Below are positions 23,113-31,282 of a stretch of DNA of 38,914 nt, piece after piece. Source of the stretch: Verrucomicrobiota bacterium (lineage in GTDB: Bacteria > Verrucomicrobiota > Kiritimatiellia > CAIQIC01 > Lenti-01). The stretch's first letter is position 1, and the number at the start of each line of letters is the position of its first letter. The position numbers and the translations under genes were made by a program. The stretch is from positions 1 to 38,914 of the forward strand of contig JAISGX010000099.1 in the NCBI GenBank assembly GCA_031262805.1. The letters run 5' to 3'. The notes under the pieces were generated by a model, which was not told where the DNA came from, ran no database searches, and saw only the letters and a list, made by a program, of their open reading frames with translations.

Positions 23113-23811
23113 TCAAGGTCCCGGCGGTGAAACGGGAGGGAGGGCCCCATCCTTCCCGCGCTTGAATTCCATGGCTTTCACCAGCAGGTCGGCAAGGGAG
23201 TTGCAACCCAGCTTGCGACGGATGTTCACGCGGTGGACATCCACCGTGCGGCCGCTCAATCCAAACTTTTCCGCAATTTCACGGGTGATCAGGCCATCGC
23301 CGATGGCATACAGGATTTCGCTTTCGCGTGCGGTGAGATGGGCGAAGTCCCCGCTGGCCTTTCCCTCCTCCAACGCTGCCGCAGCATCTACGCGGAGGGG
23401 TTTCACGGTGGGGCGCAGATAGATACGGCCGCAAAGGACCGTCTGGAGGGCCTGCACTAGGGTTTCCTCCGCCTGGTCCTTCATCACATAGCCTTGCGCC
23501 CCGGCTTGCAGGGCCTTTTCGGCATAGAGGGATTCGTCGTGCATGGAAAGAACCAGGATGTTCCCCGTAAACCCGCCCCGGCGGACTTCACGGATCCAAT
23601 CCAATCCGCTTTTGTCGCGAAGGGAGAGATCCAAAACCACGCAATCGGGAGCCACCTCCGACAACCGGGCTAGCGCCTCTTCATAGGTGCCTGCCTCGCC
23701 GGCCACGGTGAACGCCTCCTCCCGCGCCAGCAGGGCGGCCAGTCCCTGCCGGACAATGGCATGGTCGTCCACCAAAAACAACCGGGCCGCAACAGGAGGT
23801 GCGGAATCCAT
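23113..23811 (-). CDS. NarL/LuxR-family response regulator
   Basis: A 232-residue two-component regulator. The receiver domain (residues 9-125) has the acidic pair LVDDH, the phosphoacceptor Asp in DCVVLDLSL (about 57), LSMHDE with the conserved switch Ser, and GYVMKDQ with the conserved Lys. The C-terminal LuxR-type helix-turn-helix is LTARESEILYAIGDGLITREIAEKFGLSGRTVDVHRVNIRRKL (about residues 164-206). No histidine kinase is encoded in the window, so its partner is elsewhere. The gene starts 6 nt after the gpsA stop and is probably co-transcribed with metA and gpsA, an unexpected position for a regulator. Confidence 0.93.
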   Translation of the reverse strand: MDSAPPVAARLFLVDDHAIVRQGLAALLAREEAFTVAGEAGTYEEALARLSEVAPDCVVLDLSLRDKSGLDWIREVRRGGFTGNILVLSMHDESLYAEKALQAGAQGYVMKDQAEETLVQALQTVLCGRIYLRPTVKPLRVDAAAALEEGKASGDFAHLTARESEILYAIGDGLITREIAEKFGLSGRTVDVHRVNIRRKLGCNSLADLLVKAMEFKRGKDGALPPVSPPGP

Positions 23812-23817
23812 ATCGGC

Positions 23818-24819
23818 CTACCAGTCCCGCTCTGCGCGCAAATCGCGATTCATCAGTTCCAACACGGCAGTCGAAGGCGTTTTTCGGCCGTCCAGGATGG
23901 CTTCCACCTGGTCCATCACCGGGGTCGCCACCTGATGGGCGCGGGCCAGCGCCAATGCGTTTGGGCAGGTGCATACGCCTTCGGCCACTTGTTCCATGCC
24001 GTTTAAAATCTCCGCTAGGGATTCTCCGCGTCCCAAACGTTCGCCCACGCAGCGGTTTCGGCTCTGCAGACTCATGCAGGTCACCATCAAATCCCCAAGG
24101 CCGCTTAATCCATAAAAGGTTTCGGGATGCGCCCCCAAGGCCACGCCCAAACGAGCCATTTCCGCCAAGCCGCGCGTCACGAGCGCCGCTTTGGCATTCT
24201 GTCCAAAGCCGAGGCCATCGCAAACACCGGCGGCCAGGGCGATCACATTCTTCAACGCGCCGCCCAATTCCACACCACACACATCTTCGCTGGTATAGGC
24301 CCGGAAGGTCTCGCCGCCAAAACAATTCTGGAACCAGCGGGCCGTGGCCTCCTCCCGGCAGGCAATGGTGACGGCAGTTGGCACACCGCGGGCGGTTTCC
24401 GGCGCAATGCTGGGTCCCGACAAGGCGGCAGGAGCCGCCACACCCCAGCAATCGGAAATCAATTCCGTCATCCGTTCCCGGGTGGATTCATCCAATCCCT
24501 TGGTGGCGCTCACCACCGGCAACGCGGCATGCCGACTCCAAGCCGGACGGAACCGCTCCAGGGTCGTGCGCATGTATTTTGACGGCACCACCAGCACCAC
24601 GGCTTCGCTGCCCGCCAGCACCTCTTCCGGATCCGCCGTCCAGTCAATGGTCGGGGGCAGGTCCACCCCGCGGAGGAATTTTTCGTTTCGTCCGGTGTCC
24701 CGAATCTGCCGGATATAGGCGGCATCCGGCCCCCACACATGGGGCCGGTGTCCATTCCGCGCTAGGGTCAGGGCCAAAGCGGTCCCCCAGCCGCCGTCAC
24801 CTATTACACTGATTCTCAT
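23818..24819 (-). CDS. gpsA: Glycerol-3-phosphate dehydrogenase [NAD(P)+]
   Basis: Reduces dihydroxyacetone phosphate to sn-glycerol 3-phosphate for phospholipid synthesis. The 333-residue protein begins MRISVIGDGGWGTALALTLARNG, with the Rossmann GxGxxG-type motif (here GDGGWG). It contains SATKGLD, ALSGPSIAPE, the catalytic Lys region LGGALKNVIALAAG and RGLAEMARLG, all in the usual order for GpsA. The start at 24819 (GGGAG upstream) is clear; the track's 24918 runs into metA. The ATG overlaps the metA stop as ATGA, so translation is coupled. Confidence 0.96.
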   Translation of the reverse strand: MRISVIGDGGWGTALALTLARNGHRPHVWGPDAAYIRQIRDTGRNEKFLRGVDLPPTIDWTADPEEVLAGSEAVVLVVPSKYMRTTLERFRPAWSRHAALPVVSATKGLDESTRERMTELISDCWGVAAPAALSGPSIAPETARGVPTAVTIACREEATARWFQNCFGGETFRAYTSEDVCGVELGGALKNVIALAAGVCDGLGFGQNAKAALVTRGLAEMARLGVALGAHPETFYGLSGLGDLMVTCMSLQSRNRCVGERLGRGESLAEILNGMEQVAEGVCTCPNALALARAHQVATPVMDQVEAILDGRKTPSTAVLELMNRDLRAERDW

Positions 24820-25775
24820 TGCGCTCCCTTTTCGATATCCACCACAATTTCGTTGGATTCCGTTGGAACATCCGCGCCTTTGGCATACGGCGTGCGTAAA
24901 TACACATTCTTGATCCAAGCATTGAAAAACTCGTTGCGGTTGGCCCGCCAGTTGTTGATGGGATGCACCGGGTCCAGATTCTCCAACGGGCCGACATCCG
25001 CCCGGCCTTTTTCGCGGTCACGCGCCGCTTCCTTCAACAGGCGGGAGGAATTGTATTCCTGATGGCCCAGGTGCATCATAAACTGGCTTTCCGGGGTTTC
25101 GAAAATGACGTAGCCGCCTTTTTCCGCCTGGGCCAGCAGGCGGATTCGTCCGGCGGCGGCTTCGGCTTCCAGCACCGCATCCTCAATACCCGAGTGACGA
25201 CTTTGGGGGCACCAGAATACATCATCGAGGCCACCCATGATGGCATGGTCGGGCACCAGATTCCGGGTGGGATACACGCCGAACACTTTTTCGGGATACA
25301 TCACTTTATCAATGCCCAGATACTTGGCGAGGGCCAACCCGCCCCAACAGATGCCCAGAATTTGCGTGCCCGAGCGTTTGGCGGCATCGATGATGTGATA
25401 CAGTTCCGTCCAATAGGTGATTTCTTCCCACGCCAGGTGCTCCACGGGCGCGCCGGTGACGATCAAGCCATCCAGCGCGGCCACGGACTGCGCCCAGTCG
25501 AATGGGATATAGTGCTTGTCCAGATAGGCGTGGTCCGACGAGCTGTATTCATGCGTGTTCAGCCGGATCCAAACGGGGATGATCTGCAGGATGCTACGCC
25601 CCATGGGGGCCAGCAGATTAAATTCATAGTCTTCGGCCCGGGGCATGATGTTCAAAACACCGATGCGAAGGGGGCGAATATCCTGATGTTCTGCGGCCTC
25701 CTCGCTCAGCCATGTCACATGGTGTTGATCGAACAGCGGTTTCAGCCGATGATTGGGTGATAGTCGAATCGTCAC
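24816..25775 (-). CDS. metA: Homoserine O-acyltransferase (MetA family, probably acetyl-CoA specific)
   Basis: First committed step of methionine synthesis from homoserine. The 319-residue protein shows LNIMPRAEDYEFNLL near residue 42, TGAPVEHLAWEEITYW (about 107-122), the nucleophile elbow LGICWGGLALAKYLGI (Cys about 142) and HLGHQEYNSSRL with the His-x-Glu pair of the catalytic triad. In MetA the residue after TGAPV selects the donor: Glu in the acetylating Bacillus enzyme, Gly in the succinylating E. coli enzyme. The Glu here points to acetyl-CoA. The start codon is GTG with GGAAG upstream. It overlaps gpsA by 4 nt. Confidence 0.93.
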   Translation of the reverse strand: MTIRLSPNHRLKPLFDQHHVTWLSEEAAEHQDIRPLRIGVLNIMPRAEDYEFNLLAPMGRSILQIIPVWIRLNTHEYSSSDHAYLDKHYIPFDWAQSVAALDGLIVTGAPVEHLAWEEITYWTELYHIIDAAKRSGTQILGICWGGLALAKYLGIDKVMYPEKVFGVYPTRNLVPDHAIMGGLDDVFWCPQSRHSGIEDAVLEAEAAAGRIRLLAQAEKGGYVIFETPESQFMMHLGHQEYNSSRLLKEAARDREKGRADVGPLENLDPVHPINNWRANRNEFFNAWIKNVYLRTPYAKGADVPTESNEIVVDIEKGAQ

Positions 25776-25799
25776 GTTTGCTTCCTAACTCAAGCCGAC

Positions 25800-25829
25800 A
25801 TTTTGCCACCGTGCAGGCGGGGGTGTCCA
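25800..25829 (-). promoter_or_regulatory. Possible promoter of metA-gpsA-regulator operon
   Basis: Minus-strand TGGACA (25829-25824), 18 nt, CAAAAT (25805-25800), about 25 nt upstream of the metA GTG. Both boxes are near-consensus but not strong. Confidence 0.4.
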
Positions 25830-25875
25830 TTCCTTTCCCCCGGCGGGCCGCGGCCATCCGCGCCCGGCGAAGGCC

Positions 25876-27369
25876 CTAAAAATACAAATCCCGCTCACCC
25901 GCCTCAATCCGGCGGTAGGTCTCGGAAAAGACGTCCCACACCTGGGGTTGACGGGTCTGTATTTCCGCCAGTTCCTTCTGTAGCAGGGCCTGGCCCACCG
26001 CCTGGGTGGCGGGGGTGGCGAAATCGTCCAGCCACTCCTTGAAGGTCAACACGGCATTCAGCTTGCAGAACTTGCCTTCGGCGCCCGAGCGCAACAGGTC
26101 CATGATGCATTTTCCGGTGCGGCCGCAACGGTATCCCGCCGTGCAGAAACTGGTGATGCTTCCCATTTGCGCCCATTCCCGGATCACGTCGTCCAACCCA
26201 CGCGGATCGCCCAGCACGAATTGCTGGCGTTCCTCCCGCTGGTTTTCCTGCCCATCGGCATAGGCGCCCACCCCGACGTTGGAAGCGGCATCCATCTGAG
26301 TGACCCCCAGCGGCAGCAGACGGCGGCGCATGGCGGGCGATTCACGCGCCGTGATGATTAAACCGGCATAGGGAACGGCCAGCCGGCCCAGCACCACGAT
26401 TTTCTCGAAATCCTCGTCGCTCACTCTCCAGGTGGGCGCATCCACAAACGGCGTATTGACGGCCGGTTCCAGACGCGGAAACGACAAGGTATGCGGACCG
26501 ATGCCGCAAAAACGTTCCATTTCCAACACATGCGCCTGCTGGGCGAGCAACTCAAAGCGCCAATCCGACAGGCCGTAGAGCACGCCGATGCCGTTGTCGT
26601 CAATGCCGGCTTCCTGGGCGCGGTGCATGGCATACAGCCGCCAGCGGAAATTCCCCTTGAGTGTCGCAGCAGGATGCAACTGGGCATAGGCCCGGCGGTC
26701 GTAGGTTTCCTGAAAAACCTGGAATGTGCCCAACCCGCATTCCGCCAGCATCTTCAATTCCGCCACGGACATGGGCGCAGCATTCACATTCACCCGCCGG
26801 ATCTGGCCGATGCCCTTCCGGGCCGGCACCCGCACATCGTAAACCGTGCGGATGCTCTCCGCCATATATTCCACGCCGGATTCCGGATGCTCGCCATAGA
26901 CCACGATCAACCGCTTGTGCCCCAGCCGACCGGCCAGCGCTTCCGTCTCCCGCCGCACCTCCTCCTGCGAAAGCACCCGCCGCACCACGGCCTCGTTGGA
27001 GCTACGCAAACCGCAATACAGGCAGTTGTTCACGCATTTGCTGCTCAGGTACAAGGGCGCGAAGGTGACCATGCGGTTGTCGTACACCTTGTGCTTGACC
27101 TCCCCGGCCGCCGCACGCATTTCCTCCCACAGCGCGGGGCTCTCCACTCGCATCAGGACCGAAAGCTCCGCCGGGCTCAACGTCTGAATCTCTAGGGCCT
27201 TCGCGATCAATTCGCGCACCTGCGTGGCATCCGGCGTCCCCCGCAAGCGCAACAAATCCCGAATGGAGGCGTCGTCCACATAATCCCGGCCGTCGTCGCG
27301 GATATACTTGTCGATTTCAGCCTGAACGATGCGTTCGCGCACCCACTGTTGCTTTTCCTGTGTCCTCAT
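25876..27369 (-). CDS. HydG-like radical SAM protein (tyrosine lyase family) with altered C-terminal cysteines
   Basis: HydG cleaves tyrosine to make CO and cyanide for the [FeFe]-hydrogenase H-cluster; ThiH is a relative. The 497-residue length, the N-terminal helical region, the radical-SAM CVNNCLYC (about residue 111-118), YGEHPESGVEYM, QVFQETYDR and GVGAYADG are all HydG-like. In HydG a C-terminal CTACYR...C motif holds the auxiliary cluster. Here the sequence is CTAGYRCGRTGKC followed 13 residues later by another Cys (GKFCKLN). The second Cys of CxxC is therefore Gly and two new Cys are added. The start is probably the ATG at 27369; the track's first codon is TTG. No hydrogenase, HydE or HydF is in the window, so the substrate role may differ. 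Confidence 0.8.
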   Translation of the reverse strand: MRTQEKQQWVRERIVQAEIDKYIRDDGRDYVDDASIRDLLRLRGTPDATQVRELIAKALEIQTLSPAELSVLMRVESPALWEEMRAAAGEVKHKVYDNRMVTFAPLYLSSKCVNNCLYCGLRSSNEAVVRRVLSQEEVRRETEALAGRLGHKRLIVVYGEHPESGVEYMAESIRTVYDVRVPARKGIGQIRRVNVNAAPMSVAELKMLAECGLGTFQVFQETYDRRAYAQLHPAATLKGNFRWRLYAMHRAQEAGIDDNGIGVLYGLSDWRFELLAQQAHVLEMERFCGIGPHTLSFPRLEPAVNTPFVDAPTWRVSDEDFEKIVVLGRLAVPYAGLIITARESPAMRRRLLPLGVTQMDAASNVGVGAYADGQENQREERQQFVLGDPRGLDDVIREWAQMGSITSFCTAGYRCGRTGKCIMDLLRSGAEGKFCKLNAVLTFKEWLDDFATPATQAVGQALLQKELAEIQTRQPQVWDVFSETYRRIEAGERDLYF

Positions 27370-27462
27370 CAATCTTCAACCGGTCCTTGCTGCTCCGCGT
27401 GCATCTGCTGATCCACGCCAGCCCTCCCACTCCTGCAGGGAAGGCCTCCGAAGTCTTCCCTA

Positions 27463-27491
27463 TTTCTACACCAGTTGCCGCGAATTCTCAA
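27463..27491 (-). promoter_or_regulatory. Promoter of the hydG-like gene
   Basis: Minus-strand TTGAGA (27491-27486), 17 nt, TAGAAA (27468-27463). It leaves a leader of about 90 nt before the ATG. It faces away from the plus-strand promoter at 27531. Confidence 0.5.
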
Positions 27492-27530
27492 CCGTGCACT
27501 GTTTTCTTTGCCAAGCTCTCCGTTTTCGGG

Positions 27531-27559
27531 TTGCGACGCCTTCGTGCGAACGGTAACAT
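27531..27559 (+). promoter_or_regulatory. Promoter of the coiled-coil membrane protein gene
   Basis: TTGCGA (27531-27536), 17 nt, TAACAT (27554-27559). Transcription from about 27566 excludes the track's start at 27475 and supports the ATG at 27595. Confidence 0.55.
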
Positions 27560-27594
27560 GCGATCACAAATCACCCGTAAACGAGGATTTCATT

Positions 27595-28587
27595 ATGACC
27601 GAACCCATGAATGCCCCAGTGGAGCGGCAGGAGCCGGATGTGTTGCCGCCGGAAAGTGGCGAAACCCTGCCGGTGCCGCCGCCGGTGCCCGCCCAAAAGC
27701 CTGGTTTTCTCCGCCGCCTATTCACCTCCCGGAAGAAACAGCAGGCCGTCGCCGTTCAAAACGGCTATCTGGAAATGGTGGACCTGATCCGGGCCATTCG
27801 CTCCCACCTGGACCGGCAGGAGGCCGTCCAAACCTCCGTCCTGTCCATGCTGGAAAAAGTGCCCGGTACCATGGACCGCCAGAACGAGGTGATGAACCTC
27901 TTCAAGCAACAGCTTGAAAACAATATGGAAAACGACCAGCGCCTCACGGAAAATATGGGCAAGCTCAATTCCACGCTCTCCTCCATGGATGAATCCCAAC
28001 GGGCTTCCGCCCATACCATCACGGATTTGATCCACCGTTCCCGTGAATCCGAACAGTTGCTCCGCGAGGTGATGCGCCGAGCGGAACGCCGCATGACGGT
28101 GTTGATGGTGCTCTTCCTCCTGTTGAGCATCGCGGCGGGGTTTTATTTTTTCCGCCTGCAAAAGGCCGCCGCTCCTGTGGTTCCCGCAGAGGTTGAAGCC
28201 GTCGTCTTGGAGGCGGCTTCGATGTCGGCGCCGGAAGAGGCCCCTCGCAAGGAGACGCCCACCGAGACCGCCGAACTGGCGGACGAGGTTGAAAGCCATG
28301 AGTTGACGGTCGTGGAGGAAATGCCCGAACCACCTGTGGCCACCTCCATGAACCAGCCGCCGCCAAAGCCGGAGCCCACGGCATCCGCCATACGGAAAAG
28401 CGCGGGAAAAAACAAAAAGGCCGCACCGGTCAAAAACGAGAACCCCAAGCAACCGCACAAACGGAAAGCGGCGAACTCCGCGCCGAGCGAGACGGCCGAC
28501 GAGCCGTCCACCTTGGATTTGACCCGGCAGGCCATCGGCGCCTCCGCTTCCGCCCCGGAGTCCGGCGCCCCCGTCTCCGTCCCATGA
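27595..28587 (+). CDS. Single-pass membrane protein with coiled coil, unknown function
   Basis: 330 residues in three parts. Residues 1-50 are Pro/Glu-rich and then basic (FLRRLFTSRKKQQ). Residues 55-165 form a long helical, heptad-like region (AIRSHLDRQEAVQTSVLSMLEKVPGTMDRQNEVMNLFKQQLENNMEND). A membrane segment MTVLMVLFLLLSIAAGFYFF follows at about 166-185, and the rest is a low-complexity Ala/Pro/Glu/Lys tail. The N-terminal coiled coil should be cytoplasmic and the tail periplasmic. The start is fixed by GAGG and the promoter upstream. Its stop overlaps the next gene's ATG (ATGA). The architecture recalls scaffold or secretion-accessory proteins, but no family is recognised. Confidence 0.75.
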   Translation: MTEPMNAPVERQEPDVLPPESGETLPVPPPVPAQKPGFLRRLFTSRKKQQAVAVQNGYLEMVDLIRAIRSHLDRQEAVQTSVLSMLEKVPGTMDRQNEVMNLFKQQLENNMENDQRLTENMGKLNSTLSSMDESQRASAHTITDLIHRSRESEQLLREVMRRAERRMTVLMVLFLLLSIAAGFYFFRLQKAAAPVVPAEVEAVVLEAASMSAPEEAPRKETPTETAELADEVESHELTVVEEMPEPPVATSMNQPPPKPEPTASAIRKSAGKNKKAAPVKNENPKQPHKRKAANSAPSETADEPSTLDLTRQAIGASASAPESGAPVSVP

Positions 28588-29591
28588 CGGCGCGCCGCCT
28601 TCCGGAACCGGAAGTGGACCTGTTTTGCTACGAAGCCTTCGCCGAAGAGGCGGAACGTCTGGTTCATCACGCCCATGCGGCCGGCATCCGGCTGGGGCAT
28701 ACCCCCGCCACCCTCCAAGAGGCCGGCCATACAGCGCCGCCCGCCGCCTGCATCAGCATCCGCACCCAATCCCTCCTGCCTGTGGAATGGGCTCCTCATT
28801 TGCAGGGCATTCTGTCGCGTTCCACCGGCTATGACCATCTGAGCGCCTACCAAGCGGCGGTGCAGACCCCGCCCCGGCTGGGCTATCTCCCCTTGTATTG
28901 CGCTCGCTCCGTCGCCGAGCAGGCCATGCTGCTATGGACCGCTCTTTGGCGACGGCTTCCCGCCCAGACCCAGCACTTCCTGTCCTTTGACCGCGACGGT
29001 CTGAGCGGACGGGAAATCCAGGGCCGACGCTTGGCCCTCTTCGGCGTGGGCCACATTGGATATGAAATCCACCGCATCGCCACGGCATTGGGCATGCACG
29101 TGAAAGCGGTGGACCCTGTCCGCCGATATGCGGATGTCGCCTATGCCTCCGCCGAGGAGGCGCTGGAGGATGCCGAAGGAATCGTCTGCGCTATGAACCT
29201 CACGGCCGAAAACCACGGCTATTTCACGCTGGAGCGCCTGGCCCAGGCCAGGCGCAAGCCGCTACTGGTGAACATTGCGCGTGGCGAACTCACGCCGGCC
29301 ACGGTTCTGCGCCAAGCGCTGGAAAAGGGGCTGCTTTCCGGCATCGGCCTGGATGTATACAACGAAGAAGCGTCCCTGGCGGACGGCCTACGGGCCGGAA
29401 CAACCGAGGCGTTCACCGCAGACAACCGCGCCCTGCTATGGCTACAGCAGCAACCGGAATGTCTCTGCACCCCCCACAATGCCTTCAACACCGTGGAGGC
29501 CGTGGAACGCAAGTCGGAACAAACCATCCGCACGTTCCTGCAGTTCCAAAAAAACGGCGCCTTCCTGTGGCCGGTCCCCGGCTCACCCTGA
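28584..29591 (+). CDS. D-isomer-specific 2-hydroxyacid dehydrogenase
   Basis: NAD-dependent oxidoreductase of the D-lactate dehydrogenase/VanH type, 335 residues. The coenzyme domain has LFGVGHIGYEIHRIATALGMHVKAVDP (about residues 152-178). The three active-site elements are present: Arg in VNIARGELT, Glu in DVYNEEASL and His in CTPHNAFNT. The substrate domain (SRSTGYDHL) is also recognisable. Members reduce 2-keto acids such as pyruvate or 2-ketoisocaproate to D-hydroxy acids, and the exact substrate cannot be read from sequence. Its ATG overlaps the stop of the coiled-coil protein gene, so the two are translationally coupled although functionally unlike. Confidence 0.93.
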   Translation: MTARRLPEPEVDLFCYEAFAEEAERLVHHAHAAGIRLGHTPATLQEAGHTAPPAACISIRTQSLLPVEWAPHLQGILSRSTGYDHLSAYQAAVQTPPRLGYLPLYCARSVAEQAMLLWTALWRRLPAQTQHFLSFDRDGLSGREIQGRRLALFGVGHIGYEIHRIATALGMHVKAVDPVRRYADVAYASAEEALEDAEGIVCAMNLTAENHGYFTLERLAQARRKPLLVNIARGELTPATVLRQALEKGLLSGIGLDVYNEEASLADGLRAGTTEAFTADNRALLWLQQQPECLCTPHNAFNTVEAVERKSEQTIRTFLQFQKNGAFLWPVPGSP

Positions 29592-29599
29592 GCCGCGCC

Positions 29600-29672
29600 T
29601 TTTTCCACGCATTGGAAAAATAATTCCCGGATTTTCCACTCATTGGAAAAAAAGTTTCCATGGAGTGGAAAA
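29600..29672. repeat. Three tandem TTTCCA-N5-TGGAAA palindromes
   Basis: TTTTTCCA-CGCAT-TGGAAAAA (29600-29620), TTTTCCA-CTCAT-TGGAAAA (29632-29650) and TTTCCA-TGGAG-TGGAAA (29655-29672). Their centres are about 31 and 22 bp apart, near three and two turns of the helix. They lie in the gap between two convergent genes. Confidence 0.85.
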
Positions 29673-29722
29673 CCGCCGGGCTGGAGCTCCCCTGCCGTGA
29701 AACCGCACCGGAGCCGGGCGGA

Positions 29723-31282
29723 TTATTCGTATTCCACCTCGACGCCATGGCGAGCCAGCATGGTGCCGGTGGCCAGCGCCAAGGAGGAAAGCTGCCGATT
29801 GTATTCCGCACGGGCGGCAATTTCCGCCTGACGGGCCTGCGTTAAAGCCCGCTGCAGTTGCAGGACCACAAAACTGGTGCTCCGGCCGCTGTTGAGTTTC
29901 TGCTCTTCGGCTTCCAAGGCTTGTTCGGCATATTCCCGCGCATCGCGGGTGGCGAGAATGCGCTCCCAGCCGGTCAGAACGGCGGCGGCGGCGTTTTCCA
30001 CTTCCACCAATGCACGTTCTTCGAGCTGGCGATATTGAAGCGCCATGCGCTCGGCGGTGGCGAGACTTTGCTTGTGTTGGTTGCGGGCGGCGCGGTTGCC
30101 GAGAGGAAAGGTGAGGGCCACCCCGACGGTCCAGAAGGGTTCATCGGCTGAATCCATGCGGTCGATGGCATGGCCATAGGTGTCTTCATCGCTGGCCGCT
30201 ACGCCGTAGCTGCCGATCACGTCAAGGGCAGGCAGGCGCTGGTTGCGTTGATAGTCCACGCTGAGGCCCTGACGCTCCAAGGCCAGCTTGGCCTCGCGCA
30301 AATCCGGGCGGAAGAGCAGGGCTTCTTCTCCGGCGGCCACGGCATCCACGGGCACCTGCTGCACGGATAAATCCCCCAGGGTCCGCAGCTCCACGTTGCG
30401 GGCGCTGCGGTGGTCGGCAAACACCAACGCCTTCAGATGGTTCTGGGCTTCCACATAGCTTTGCCGTGCGGCGCTCAAATCCGCCTGGGCGCTGGCGGCC
30501 TGGCTTTCCGCCTGTTTTTCATCCAGCCGGGACATGGAGCCAATCCGCACCTTGCGGGCCGTATCTTCATACAGTTGGACGGCCAAGCGGACGGCATCCT
30601 CTTGGACCGCAATGCTTTCTCGCGCCTGGATCAAGGCATACCACGCACTCTCCACCTGCGAGAGAACGGACTGCAGGCGGTTTTCGAGCTGGACGGCGGC
30701 TTCTTCGGACTGTTTGCGAGCGGCGGCCACGCGGTAGCGAGCGCCGTCCGTCTTGAAACCTTTGAGAAGCGGCTGGGTCAGGGTGAGGCCGAGGCTGCCG
30801 GTGGTGGTGTCGAAGGGGTTGGCGGCCCGGTGGCCGCTGCTGTTGCCCATCCGGCCGCTGAGGTCATAGCGCAGGCCGCCGAGGGAGGTGGCGCCGCCGA
30901 GGGCGGCGGTGTAGCTATCGCTTTCCGTCTTGGAGCGGACGGTTTCGAGCACGCCATCGGCCACACCGGGGCTATCGCCCAAGGTTTTCTCGTTGGAGCG
31001 TTGGGCGCGCAAGGAGAGCGCGGGATCGTAGGCGCCGAGGGCCACGTCGATTTCCAAAGCGGCCTCTTCACGCGTGATGCGCTCGATTCGGTAATCCAGA
31101 TTGTTGGCCAAGGCCATGCCGATGCAATCCTCTAGGCTCATCTCACGCTCCGCGGAATATACCGGGGAGGAGGGAGCGGAGGAGCCGGAGGCATAGATGG
31201 CTTCCATCTGCGCGAGCGCGGAGAGTGCGCAGAGCAGGCCGGTCCAAAGTCCTGTGCAGAGTTGTCTGCCGTATTTATTCAT
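29723..31282 (-). CDS. TolC-family outer membrane efflux protein
   Basis: Outer-membrane channel of a tripartite exporter, 519 residues. MNKYGRQLCTGLWTGLLCALSALAQ is a signal peptide. The body shows the two-fold TolC repeat: LEDCIGMALANNLDYRIERITREEA and GLTLTQPLLKGF, and in the second half VGVALTFPLGNRAARNQHKQS with long alpha-helical barrels (AESQAASAQADLSAARQSYVEAQNHL). The start at 31282 (overlapping the permease stop by 8 nt) replaces the track's 31480. It is the last gene of the export operon. The substrate is unknown, since MacB-type pumps export peptides, macrolides or lipoprotein-like molecules. Confidence 0.92.
   Translation of the reverse strand: MNKYGRQLCTGLWTGLLCALSALAQMEAIYASGSSAPSSPVYSAEREMSLEDCIGMALANNLDYRIERITREEAALEIDVALGAYDPALSLRAQRSNEKTLGDSPGVADGVLETVRSKTESDSYTAALGGATSLGGLRYDLSGRMGNSSGHRAANPFDTTTGSLGLTLTQPLLKGFKTDGARYRVAAARKQSEEAAVQLENRLQSVLSQVESAWYALIQARESIAVQEDAVRLAVQLYEDTARKVRIGSMSRLDEKQAESQAASAQADLSAARQSYVEAQNHLKALVFADHRSARNVELRTLGDLSVQQVPVDAVAAGEEALLFRPDLREAKLALERQGLSVDYQRNQRLPALDVIGSYGVAASDEDTYGHAIDRMDSADEPFWTVGVALTFPLGNRAARNQHKQSLATAERMALQYRQLEERALVEVENAAAAVLTGWERILATRDAREYAEQALEAEEQKLNSGRSTSFVVLQLQRALTQARQAEIAARAEYNRQLSSLALATGTMLARHGVEVEYE

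Noticed and set aside
29600-29672. CRISPR array
   Set aside because: Only three short palindromes with unequal 10-30 bp spacing and no cas genes.
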